From a virus, in the IMG/VR virus record IMGVR_UViG_3300042569_002383, positions 1 to 28,492 of that record: DNA of 28,492 nt; one strand, given 5' to 3'. How positions within the stretch are numbered: the stretch's first letter is position 1; each line of letters starts with the position of its first letter. A model generated the notes under the pieces. The model saw only the letters and a list, made by a program, of their open reading frames with translations, did not search any database and was not told the origin of the DNA. Below are positions 22,355 to 28,492 of the stretch, in pieces. Both the position numbers and the translations under genes were made by a program.

Positions 22355-23172
22355 AAAATAATTAAATCTTTTGTTCTATCATGGATTAACCATGGTTTAT
22401 CACTAATAGGATTATTTAAATCCTCAGAAACATCGTAGTTTAATATGGTAGTTTGAAATTTATTTAAATTAAAATCAAATACATCCAATACCATAGATTT
22501 AATTGTTTCTTCCTGATAAATCGAATCTGAAATTATTCTTATATTAAAATCGTAATCTTGGTTTTTAAGCGTTGATATTTTGAATAATATCTTATTTGAA
22601 TTAATTACTTTGAATAACTGATTACAAATATATTCTGAATAATAAAAATATAATCTACCCATACTTAAACTATGTCCGTATGGGAATTCTGATGAAATAT
22701 TAAGAGGTGAATAAGAGAAGTAACTTAATTTTGTTGTATCTTCATGACCAAAATCTAACTCAACCATGAACCCTTTATGGTCCGATACTGAATTATATTT
22801 AACAGTATTATCTGATTGAACAAAGTCAATCATTTTTTGGTTAAATGACGGTCTTTCAGTATTATAGAAGGTGAACCAATATTCTTCCTTCTTAACTAAT
22901 TCATTATTGTATAAGATTAGGTCGACAACATTTATATTATCATAACCGTACTTGTTCAACAAGGATTCGTTTTCTTTATAAAACCTTTCTTTAACGTCAG
23001 ACATGTCTAATATCTTAGAAGAGTTTGTCATACCGTTTATTACAAAGAATTTACCACAATCAGTTATCTCAACTACCGTATCGTATTTTGTATCTTTGTT
23101 TATCTCTTTTAAAACAAAATCGGCAAAACTGTTTACGATTCCTTTATTTGAATATTTATTGATGTAGTTCAT
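22351..23172 (-). CDS. Unknown alpha/beta protein on the minus strand
   Basis: A 273-aa protein with regular alternation of strands and helices (VVEITDCGKFFVINGMTNSS, NINVVDLILYNNELVKKEE, GFMVELDFGHEDTT, FPYGHSLSMGRLYFYYSEYI). It looks like a folded enzyme but I cannot name it. An early impression of an S-adenosylmethionine synthetase N-terminus was not supported, as the HPDK and GAGDQG motifs are absent. The gene is leftward, next to another leftward gene separated by a terminator, so it has its own start signal. No clear promoter is visible in the gap before its start. Confidence 0.75.
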   Translation of the reverse strand: MNYINKYSNKGIVNSFADFVLKEINKDTKYDTVVEITDCGKFFVINGMTNSSKILDMSDVKERFYKENESLLNKYGYDNINVVDLILYNNELVKKEEYWFTFYNTERPSFNQKMIDFVQSDNTVKYNSVSDHKGFMVELDFGHEDTTKLSYFSYSPLNISSEFPYGHSLSMGRLYFYYSEYICNQLFKVINSNKILFKISTLKNQDYDFNIRIISDSIYQEETIKSMVLDVFDFNLNKFQTTILNYDVSEDLNNPISDKPWLIHDRTKDLIIF

Positions 23173-23218
23173 TTTTAATAATTATACCAATTAATAGTAA
23201 AAATAATTTAGATTATAA

Positions 23219-23249
23219 ATAGAAAAAGAGGTGTTTATCACCCCTTTTT
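23219..23249 (-). terminator. Leftward rho-independent terminator
   Basis: On the minus strand AAAAAGGGGTG pairs with CACCTCTTTTT across a 5-nt loop with one G-U wobble; on the plus strand the same position would be an A-C mismatch. This asymmetry shows it works for the leftward gene ending at 23272. The rest of the 23173-23271 gap holds no clear promoter. Confidence 0.85.
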
Positions 23250-23271
23250 AATAACAGAAATAAGAAATATA

Positions 23272-23445
23272 TTACTTCTTATTGTAGTACTTCTCAACAA
23301 CTTTCTTAATTGACTCTTGAATAGAAGAGTTATTAGTAGTTTGCCCTTGAACCTGAGCCAAAGTTTGATTTTGACTACTTTGTTGAGGGGTCGAAACTGT
23401 TTGAGGTTGAGTTTGATTTCCTTTATTTTTGCAACCGCAGCCCAT
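23272..23445 (-). CDS. Small Q-rich protein with MGCGC start
   Basis: A 57-aa protein beginning MGCGCKNKGN, followed by a glutamine, serine and threonine-rich linker (about 11-40), and ending in a conserved-looking helix ESIKKVVEKYYNKK. The paired cysteines near the start suggest metal binding or a structural disulfide. The overall shape (CxC, Q-rich linker, short basic helix) resembles small phage orphans of unknown function. It is followed by a clear leftward terminator. Divergent from the 23553 gene. Confidence 0.7.
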   Translation of the reverse strand: MGCGCKNKGNQTQPQTVSTPQQSSQNQTLAQVQGQTTNNSSIQESIKKVVEKYYNKK

Positions 23446-23473
23446 GGTAATAATATTTAGATTTGTTTATTCT

Positions 23474-23485
23474 TATTTATAAATA
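23474..23485. promoter_or_regulatory. Palindromic TATAAATA pair between divergent genes
   Basis: The sequence TATTTATAAATA gives TATAAATA on the plus strand (23478-23485) and on the minus strand (plus 23474-23481). It sits in the 107-nt gap between the leftward Q-rich gene and the rightward tagged gene. T4 late-type octamers are expected by chance in such AT-rich DNA, so only the divergent placement makes it worth noting. Nothing else is seen in this gap. Confidence 0.2.
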
Positions 23486-23552
23486 TCACCAATTAATATT
23501 TAATGTCAAGAAAATCAAGTTAAATTTATTTTATTTTCAAGTATTTATAGAC

Positions 23553-24917
23553 ATGGCAAATAAAGTGAGACTTACTGAACAGGGGTTACAACAACTAATT
23601 AAAAGAATTGTTGAGGAAGTTGATGGTGAATATTATAAAATATCACCAGAAGAATATTTAGAACTATTAAAGTTATCGGGGTATCACGGACAAGGAATTA
23701 GCAGATTACCAAAGTTTCAAGGAAAACCTTTGTGGATAACCGGTGATTTAAAAATAAGTAACACATCAACAGATTCTTTAGGGAATGTTGGTTATGTTGA
23801 TGGTAGTTTAGATATATCAAACACTAAGATAAGTGACATATCAAAAATTAATGTTAAAAACCATGTATGGGATGGCGGGACTCCAGTTCAACGAAAAAGA
23901 TTGGCGGCCGAATTACAAAAAAAGAAAAATGAAATGGATGTTCTTCGCGATAACGATGAATGGAACATTAATAATACAGATGATGTAGGTTTAAAGGCTA
24001 ATGCCTTATTTAAATATTTAGTTTCTGTCGGTTTAGATGTATTAGACGAAGAGGGTCAAGAAAAATTATCTAACTTAAAAATTGAGTTAGATAAACTACA
24101 AGACAAATATAACAACGTTGAAGAACCTGAATTAGTTTCTGGTTTATATGATGAAATTAGTGATTTAGAGGGTGATATTGAAGGTTTAGAGAATGAAAAT
24201 AATGATGTTTATATCATTTCCCCAAATCGTTATAGTACCTATGGGTTACAAAGTTTTGAAGTCTTAAGCCCTGAGTTTACAGACATGGTTTATAGTGTTG
24301 GGACCTCTGATGAGATGGATGACGCGGCGTTAATATACGCTAAAAATTATATTGATGAGGTTGGACTTGATGGGTTTAATCGGGGTTTTATTGATGAATA
24401 CATTGATATTAATTATCTTAGAAGTTACTTTAGTGATTGGTTTGAAGATGATATACGACAAAATTCTGAAGTTTATTTTAGTGAAGATGATTTTAAATTA
24501 ACTCAAAAACAAGAAGAAGAAAAAACTAAATTAGAACAAGAGATTGAAGAATATGAAGAAAGACAAAGTAATTTAGATTTTGACACTGAAGCTCCTGAGG
24601 AATTTCATAGAATGTATGACCAAATACAAGACCACATCGATACCTTACAAGAAGAATTAGATAATATAACACCTGATGATGAACCTACCGAGGAAATGAT
24701 AGAAGAACTTCTTGAAAGTAGGTTAAATGATGTTGAAGACAGTCCTATATATTATATTAAAGAATATGGTGCTGACATTAGAAATTTTATTGACGAAGAC
24801 GCTTTAGCTAAAGGACTTGTTGATAGCGACGGATGGGGTGTTATGAACGGGTATGATGGAGATTATGAGGAAGTAACCGTAAATGGGCAAGATTTTTATA
24901 TTATGAGAGTCGAGTAA
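23553..24917 (+). CDS. Tagged acidic protein with short beta-repeat region, putative virion protein
   Basis: A 454-aa protein from ATG 23553 (an upstream in-frame ATG at 23463 would add 30 residues of noise). It starts with the clearest copy of the shared tag, KVRLTEQGLQQLIKRIVEE. Residues about 50-95 have strand-turn repeats (LWITGDLKISNTSTDSLGN, LDISNTKISDISKINV) like short LRR or beta-solenoid units. The rest is highly acidic with coiled-coil stretches, ending NGQDFYIMRVE. No family recognised. The tag and acidic composition suggest a head or tail associated protein. Confidence 0.72.
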   Translation: MANKVRLTEQGLQQLIKRIVEEVDGEYYKISPEEYLELLKLSGYHGQGISRLPKFQGKPLWITGDLKISNTSTDSLGNVGYVDGSLDISNTKISDISKINVKNHVWDGGTPVQRKRLAAELQKKKNEMDVLRDNDEWNINNTDDVGLKANALFKYLVSVGLDVLDEEGQEKLSNLKIELDKLQDKYNNVEEPELVSGLYDEISDLEGDIEGLENENNDVYIISPNRYSTYGLQSFEVLSPEFTDMVYSVGTSDEMDDAALIYAKNYIDEVGLDGFNRGFIDEYIDINYLRSYFSDWFEDDIRQNSEVYFSEDDFKLTQKQEEEKTKLEQEIEEYEERQSNLDFDTEAPEEFHRMYDQIQDHIDTLQEELDNITPDDEPTEEMIEELLESRLNDVEDSPIYYIKEYGADIRNFIDEDALAKGLVDSDGWGVMNGYDGDYEEVTVNGQDFYIMRVE

Positions 24918-24959
24918 AAGTATTCATTTATTTATAAAATTTTTGTATATTTTTAATAA

Positions 24960-25736
24960 ATGGAAAAGAAAGGGAGACATAAAAAAGTTGAGTTTATAAT
25001 GGATACTGATTGGTTATTTCAAGGTATCTTAGATGCTGAACAAAAACAATACGTTTTATTAGACTATTTCCAAAAATTAAATAAACATTTGGAATTAATG
25101 GAGGTCTATCCAATGTTTATTGAACTATCACTACATTTAGGGAATATTCAAACCTTACTTAATAAAAACCAAATTTTATATACTGATAAAAAATTTTTAA
25201 CTAATGATGATGAGTTAGTATTATCGGATTTAAAAGTTAAAGACATTCCTGTTCTTGCGGACGAAGAAATTGACGAGTACCATCAGATTTTAAAAAATAC
25301 ACAACCACAATTATTTTACTACTTTAATTTTGCAAAATCAATTTGGAGTATGGTGTATGATTCTGTCGATATTGTTGTAAAAAAAAATAAAAATAATTTT
25401 AAAAGTAATTCAGGGTTTTTTTATTTTAAATCTAAAAATATTGTTTATGTATGGCAATATACCACCAAAAAAGTTTATAGGGTTAAGAATCAAAGTAAAA
25501 CAACTACAAAATTAGTTTACGAAGGACCACAAAATAATTTGACAATGTTAGAAATTATTTCTAAATTTTCTAAAACATATGAAAAGAACGAGGAAGTTAA
25601 TAATCCTGTTTTTGAAATGTTTTGTAAAGATATATTTCCGCTTGAGGAAACGTTAATTCCAATCTTTAAAAGAAAAGTGTTAACATATATTAGTCAAAGT
25701 GGTGGTAGTAAAAAAACGGTTAAATATATAGAATAA
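24960..25736 (+). CDS. Unknown protein, possible large-phage orphan
   Basis: A 258-aa protein. The N-terminus is DTDWLFQGILDAEQKQYVLL, DYFQKLNKHLELMEVYPMF and IELSLHLGNIQTLLN, a helical arrangement reminiscent of orphans of large phages. The middle is strand-rich (GFFYFKSKNIVYVWQYTTKK, VYRVK) and the C-terminus is helical and basic. No domain named. Coupled to the next small gene by a 1-nt overlap (TAATG). Confidence 0.72.
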   Translation: MEKKGRHKKVEFIMDTDWLFQGILDAEQKQYVLLDYFQKLNKHLELMEVYPMFIELSLHLGNIQTLLNKNQILYTDKKFLTNDDELVLSDLKVKDIPVLADEEIDEYHQILKNTQPQLFYYFNFAKSIWSMVYDSVDIVVKKNKNNFKSNSGFFYFKSKNIVYVWQYTTKKVYRVKNQSKTTTKLVYEGPQNNLTMLEIISKFSKTYEKNEEVNNPVFEMFCKDIFPLEETLIPIFKRKVLTYISQSGGSKKTVKYIE

Positions 25737-25942
25737 TGGGGCTCAAAAGTAGATTTATTGATATTGATAGCATCAATCATTACTTAAAAGGTAATGAAAA
25801 ATTAGATATGTTATTTAAGGCGGATTCTTTTATTTTTATGGATGAAACTGCGTCTAAAGTTTACGAGTGGTATATTAAAAAGTTAACTGATGAAGAAATA
25901 AAATTAAAAATCAGTGAGTATTATATAAATAAAATAAAGTAA
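25736..25942 (+). CDS. Small protein of unknown function
   Basis: A 68-aa protein with predicted helices (FIDIDSINHYLKGNEKLDML, SKVYEWYIKKLTDEEIKLK). Not a recognised family. It overlaps the previous stop by 1 nt and ends 5 nt before glutamine synthetase, so it is probably translated in the same operon. Confidence 0.6.
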   Translation: MGLKSRFIDIDSINHYLKGNEKLDMLFKADSFIFMDETASKVYEWYIKKLTDEEIKLKISEYYINKIK

Positions 25943-25947
25943 AAAAG

Positions 25948-27141
25948 ATGATAAAAATTGAATATGTATGGTTAGATGGATATGCACCAGAACCTAATTT
26001 AAGAAGTAAGATAAAAGTAATTGAAGGTGTGATTACTGATTTAACAAAAGTACCTGAATGGAACTTTGATGGTTCGTCAACAAAACAAGCCGAAGGATAT
26101 AGTTCTGATTGTATATTAAAACCCGTTCGAATATATCGTGAGAATGATTGTTATAATAAAGTGTATGTGTTTTGTGAGGTAATGAATCCTGACGGAACAC
26201 CACATGAATCAAACCATAGAACCATGTTAGGTGACGAGGTTAATGATATGTGGTTTGGGTTTGAACAAGAATATTTTATTCAAGAGGGTATTGGGAAATC
26301 AATATTAGGATTTAATCGAGGTCATATTGAAGGACAAGGTAAATACTATTGTGGTGTCGGTAGTAATGTTGTTGGACGACAATTAGTTGAAGAACATATG
26401 GATTTATGTTTAAATATGGGGATTGAAATTACCGGAGTTAATGCTGAAGTTGCTTTGGGACAATGGGAATATCAAGTGTTTGCTAAAGGTAAAATTAAAG
26501 CTGGTGATGATTTATGGATGTCAAGATATTTGATGGAGAAATTATCTGAAAAATACGGATATCATATTAACTACCACCCAAAACCTATTACTGCGGGTGA
26601 TTGGAATGGTTCGGGTTTACATACAAACTTTTCAACAAAAAAGATGAGAGAAGTTGGGGGTGAAGGTTATTTCAAAACACTATTCAATGCGCTTGAGTCA
26701 AGAAAAGAACAACATATTGAAGTTTACGGTTCAGATAATAATCTTAGATTAACTGGTAAACATGAGACACAATCAATCCATAAATTTAGTTGGGGGGTAA
26801 GTGACAGAGGAGCTTCAATTAGAGTTCCAAGGTTAGTTGCAGAATTATGGAAAGGGTATCTTGAAGATAGACGGCCAGCATCCAATGCAAACCCATACGA
26901 GGTTATCAAAGCAATTAGTGATACTATTGATATGGCTGACGAATTATCGGTTACATTAAGTAATATGTTTTCAAATGTTAATACTAAAAACTTTGATGAT
27001 TTAAAATCTAAATACAATGGAATACCAACCGCAGAAGAACTTTTGGAGGAGTATAAAAATGATGATGATTATGAGTTATCTGAAAAAATGATGGAGTCTA
27101 AAGCAAATGTTAAACCAGAGTTTATTAATAACAAAAACTAA
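25948..27141 (+). CDS. Glutamine synthetase, type II (GSII)
   Basis: ATP-dependent ligation of ammonia to glutamate. GSII hallmarks in order: the N-terminal YVWLDGYAPEPNLRSK and WNFDGSST beta-grasp, WFGFEQEYF (metal ligands), NAEVALGQWEYQV, the ATP/glutamate region GDWNGSGLHTNFST, then GKHETQSIHKFSWGVSDRGA, SIRVPR and the C-terminal YLEDRRPASNANPYEV. Length 397 aa is slightly above typical GSII (340-370 aa), with an acidic tail after the last motif. All catalytic motifs are intact, though ALGQWE replaces the usual APGQWE. A complete glutamine synthetase in phage DNA is rare and would be an auxiliary metabolic gene. Neighbouring genes make a host-chromosome origin of the segment unlikely. Confidence 0.96.
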   Translation: MIKIEYVWLDGYAPEPNLRSKIKVIEGVITDLTKVPEWNFDGSSTKQAEGYSSDCILKPVRIYRENDCYNKVYVFCEVMNPDGTPHESNHRTMLGDEVNDMWFGFEQEYFIQEGIGKSILGFNRGHIEGQGKYYCGVGSNVVGRQLVEEHMDLCLNMGIEITGVNAEVALGQWEYQVFAKGKIKAGDDLWMSRYLMEKLSEKYGYHINYHPKPITAGDWNGSGLHTNFSTKKMREVGGEGYFKTLFNALESRKEQHIEVYGSDNNLRLTGKHETQSIHKFSWGVSDRGASIRVPRLVAELWKGYLEDRRPASNANPYEVIKAISDTIDMADELSVTLSNMFSNVNTKNFDDLKSKYNGIPTAEELLEEYKNDDDYELSEKMMESKANVKPEFINNKN

Positions 27142-27149
27142 TAATATAA

Positions 27150-27449
27150 ATGAAAGATAATTGTGTGTGTAACCCAATAAATGGGGGAGATGGTAATTGC
27201 CAGTGTGTAAATTCATCTAATGTTAACATAGAAAAAGAAATGGTAAATCATCCTGACCATTACCAATTTGGTAAAAATAATGAATACGAAGCAATAAAAG
27301 TTATTGACGCTTGGGATTTAGGGTTTAGTTTAGGAAATGCAATAAAATATATTAGTCGTGCAGGAAAAAAAAGAAAAGATACAGAACTTGAAGACCTCAG
27401 AAAAGGACTTTGGTACCTCCAACACCATATCGAAAACATCGAAAAATAA
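27150..27449 (+). CDS. DUF3310 (T7 gp1.7-like nucleotide kinase family) protein
   Basis: A 99-aa protein. A cysteine-containing N-terminus (CVCNPINGGDGNCQC) is followed by the DUF3310 core: NHPDHYQFG, EAIKVIDAWDLGFSLGNAIK, YISRAGKKRK and LEDLRKGLWYLQHHIE. T7 gp1.7, a distant member of the family, is a nucleotide kinase that phosphorylates thymidylates; many phage DUF3310 proteins have unknown substrates. The CVC/CQC cysteines ahead of the domain are not part of the usual family and may bind metal. The following gene overlaps it or begins from an unusual start. Confidence 0.9.
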   Translation: MKDNCVCNPINGGDGNCQCVNSSNVNIEKEMVNHPDHYQFGKNNEYEAIKVIDAWDLGFSLGNAIKYISRAGKKRKDTELEDLRKGLWYLQHHIENIEK

Positions 27450-27753
27450 AACAGGACTTAGTAAAGAAATTTCAGTTTTAGATGCAATTACAACACCAAG
27501 TGAATTACTACGAGAAACTTTTATTAATTTTATGTGGGGATTTTTAGGTAATTCTATTGTTGTGTTTGTCGCAAAAGAATTGGACTTTTTAGTTTTAATA
27601 AATTATATTTTGTATTACGTTTTAATTTCGTATATTGTCAACAGAAAAAAATATGATACAATTTTAGGTAAGTTTATAGTTCTCCCTGGTTCGGCCGCGG
27701 GAGGAGCATTTGCGGGATATAAATTAGCTCAAATAATTACAGAAATGGTTTAA
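27358..27753 (+). CDS. Membrane protein with uncertain start overlapping DUF3310
   Basis: The coding region from about 27451 encodes a conserved-looking protein (GLSKEISVLDAITTPSELLR, ETFINFMWG) with two to three hydrophobic stretches (FLGNSIVVFVAKELDFLV, LINYILYYVLISYIV, then GSAAGGAFAGYKLAQII). The only ordinary start upstream in this frame is GTG 27358, giving 131 aa and a 92-nt overlap with DUF3310. No ATG occurs before codon 59 (FMWG). A start at ATT (about 27472), or a +1 frameshift from DUF3310, would explain the data equally well. The true N-terminus is unresolved. Confidence 0.6.
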   Translation: MQEKKEKIQNLKTSEKDFGTSNTISKTSKNKTGLSKEISVLDAITTPSELLRETFINFMWGFLGNSIVVFVAKELDFLVLINYILYYVLISYIVNRKKYDTILGKFIVLPGSAAGGAFAGYKLAQIITEMV

Positions 27754-27770
27754 TTAAAAAAAGATAAGAT

Positions 27771-27842
27771 ATGATAGGTAGTTTAGTGTATGTAAGTTTG
27801 TTATTGAATGTAGTATTAATTTTAAAATTGATACGCAAATGA
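27771..27842 (+). CDS. 23-aa single-helix membrane peptide
   Basis: A tiny ORF, MIGSLVYVSLLLNVVLILKL plus IRK, forming one membrane helix with a basic tail. It starts 17 nt after the previous stop and its TGA overlaps the next ATG by 4 nt (ATGA). Two consecutive ATGA junctions make chance unlikely. Small phage membrane peptides often act as holin modulators or host-membrane effectors, but function is unknown. Confidence 0.55.
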   Translation: MIGSLVYVSLLLNVVLILKLIRK

Positions 27843-27928
27843 TGATAGTAATGGGAATTTTAATTGTTGTTGCGATAGTGTTAACAACTGTGTTAGTGAT
27901 GGACATTTTAATTGATATAATAATATGA
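27839..27928 (+). CDS. 29-aa single-helix membrane peptide
   Basis: MMIVMGILIVVAIVLTTVLV followed by MDILIDIII, one long hydrophobic segment with aspartates near the C-terminus. It overlaps the preceding 23-aa gene and the following 176-aa gene by 4 nt each (ATGA), so three genes are translationally chained. Function unknown; a membrane-anchored effector or lysis-timing peptide is a guess. Confidence 0.55.
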   Translation: MMIVMGILIVVAIVLTTVLVMDILIDIII

Positions 27929-28455
27929 AATACTACAAAATAATTTTGGCCGGTAAAGGAGCTGAACTTTACCCATTTCAATTAAACACAAAACAATACG
28001 AAACTTTTCGTGATAACGGGGTAGAACAAGATGAGATGGAATGCGATGATATATGTGAAATATTAGAAGTTGAAAGTTTCCTTGATTCGACAAACGAATC
28101 TATTATGGGGCCTTTTGCGGATTCATTTATTTTAAGAGTTGAAGATGAGTATGGAAAAGTTGTTTATGAAACAGAAGTTTTGGATATAAAAAAAATTGAT
28201 TACGAAGAAAAATATTGTAGTAATAAAGCTTTTTTAATTGTTGAAAATTATTGTAAAGGTGAACAAGTAATTTATGATATACCACTTGAAGAAGATTTTG
28301 ATATTGATAAATTAAGATTAAAAGTCTATGATGTTGGTTGTAGAGTCGAAGTAGTAAACGAAATTATATATGATGAAAAATCATATGAAATTTATAAATC
28401 ATATGGTGATACAACTAGTAAAGGATTTAATTATCATTTAACCGCAGGAATTTAA
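27925..28455 (+). CDS. Acidic protein of unknown function
   Basis: A 176-aa acidic protein beginning MKYYKIILAGKGAELYPFQL with alternating strands and helices and an apparently two-part fold (FADSFILRVEDEYGKVVYET; KAFLIVENYCKGEQVIYDI). Not a recognised family. It is translationally coupled to two tiny membrane peptides upstream and may act with them. Confidence 0.65.
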   Translation: MKYYKIILAGKGAELYPFQLNTKQYETFRDNGVEQDEMECDDICEILEVESFLDSTNESIMGPFADSFILRVEDEYGKVVYETEVLDIKKIDYEEKYCSNKAFLIVENYCKGEQVIYDIPLEEDFDIDKLRLKVYDVGCRVEVVNEIIYDEKSYEIYKSYGDTTSKGFNYHLTAGI

Positions 28456-28460
28456 AAATT

Positions 28461-28492
28461 ATGGAAACAGGAAAAATAATAAATGGAGATTG
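28461..28492 (+). CDS. Start of a further gene, cut by window edge
   Basis: ATG at 28461 opens METGKIINGD and runs off the right edge. It lies 5 nt after the previous stop, a normal spacing in this genome. Too short to identify. Confidence 0.5.
   Translation, partial: METGKIINGD

Noticed and set aside
22351-23172. Possible S-adenosylmethionine synthetase from the N-terminal strand pattern
   Set aside because: The diagnostic ESVSxGHPDK and GAGDQG motifs are absent, so the resemblance is only general alpha/beta pattern.
23214-23221. TATAAATA octamers resembling T4 late promoters at several sites
   Set aside because: In DNA this AT-rich, roughly ten such octamers are expected by chance in 28 kb on both strands, and the 23214 copy has no gene in the right place. 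The 2161 and 23474 copies are listed at low confidence only.
1-28492. CRISPR arrays, tRNA genes, insertion sequences or att sites
   Set aside because: I saw no regularly spaced direct repeats, no cloverleaf-type sequence and no transposase or integrase motif in the window.

Overview
This window looks like part of the genome of a large tailed (T4-like, possibly jumbo) phage infecting a Bacteroidetes host, most likely a flavobacterium. The phage reading rests on tightly packed, mostly rightward genes with 1-8 nt overlaps, an Mre11/Rad50-type nuclease pair of the T4 gp47/gp46 kind, a cell-wall amidase next to spanin-like genes, a D12-class adenine methyltransferase, DUF932 and DUF3310 proteins, and many small conserved-looking phage orphans. 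The host reading rests on high A+T (roughly two-thirds or more by eye), promoters of the Bacteroidetes form TTTG-N19-21-TAnnTTTG, a Bacteroidetes-style short sigma-70, an Hc1-like histone, and a C-terminal motif (DUF6576-like) otherwise known from Bacteroidetes proteins. No terminase, portal, capsid or polymerase gene is visible, so the virion type is inferred.

Layout. Positions 1-4827: the tail of a cysteine synthase, the gp47-like nuclease, a coiled-coil protein with EVIKEV repeats, a small membrane protein, a basic protein and the gp46-like ATPase. Positions 4871-6273: a promoter-led pair ending in a phage sigma factor and a strong terminator. Positions 6298-9695: a membrane/lysis-type block with two membrane proteins, an amidase and an overlapping spanin-like gene pair, with two possible virion proteins between. 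Positions 9697-12075: two low-complexity, possibly virion-associated proteins closed by an 11-bp-stem terminator that also contains the next gene's start codon. Positions 12061-13841: a run of small overlapping genes, including a histone-like protein missed by length cut-offs. Positions 13729-15667: a leftward conserved protein, a DnaJ and a leftward zinc/TM protein. Positions 15668-19068: the adenine methylase, a WCTS/LRR protein, an orphan and a DUF932 protein with a consensus host promoter. Positions 19111-21817: a PcfJ-like protein, an orphan, and an overlapping thioredoxin/glutaredoxin pair. Positions 21830-23445: an orphan and two leftward genes. Positions 23553-28492: a tagged acidic protein, orphans, a full-length glutamine synthetase, a DUF3310 protein with an unusual downstream overlap, two tiny membrane peptides coupled by ATGA overlaps, and a truncated gene at the edge.

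How it may work together. Host RNA polymerase could read the TTTG/TAnnTTTG promoters early; the phage sigma factor could then redirect it to other promoters, perhaps including an 18-nt element found just upstream of two putative virion genes. Several putative virion proteins share a short motif, approximately [hydrophobic]-L-[TSN]-E-x-x-[LM]-x-x-[LF]-[IV]-x-[KR]-[hydrophobic]-[hydrophobic]-x-E, at or near the N-terminus; this could be a capsid-targeting or protease-processing tag. Cysteine synthase, glutamine synthetase, thioredoxin and glutaredoxin suggest the phage supports sulfur/nitrogen assimilation and redox balance during infection. These functional links are inference from motifs and gene order.
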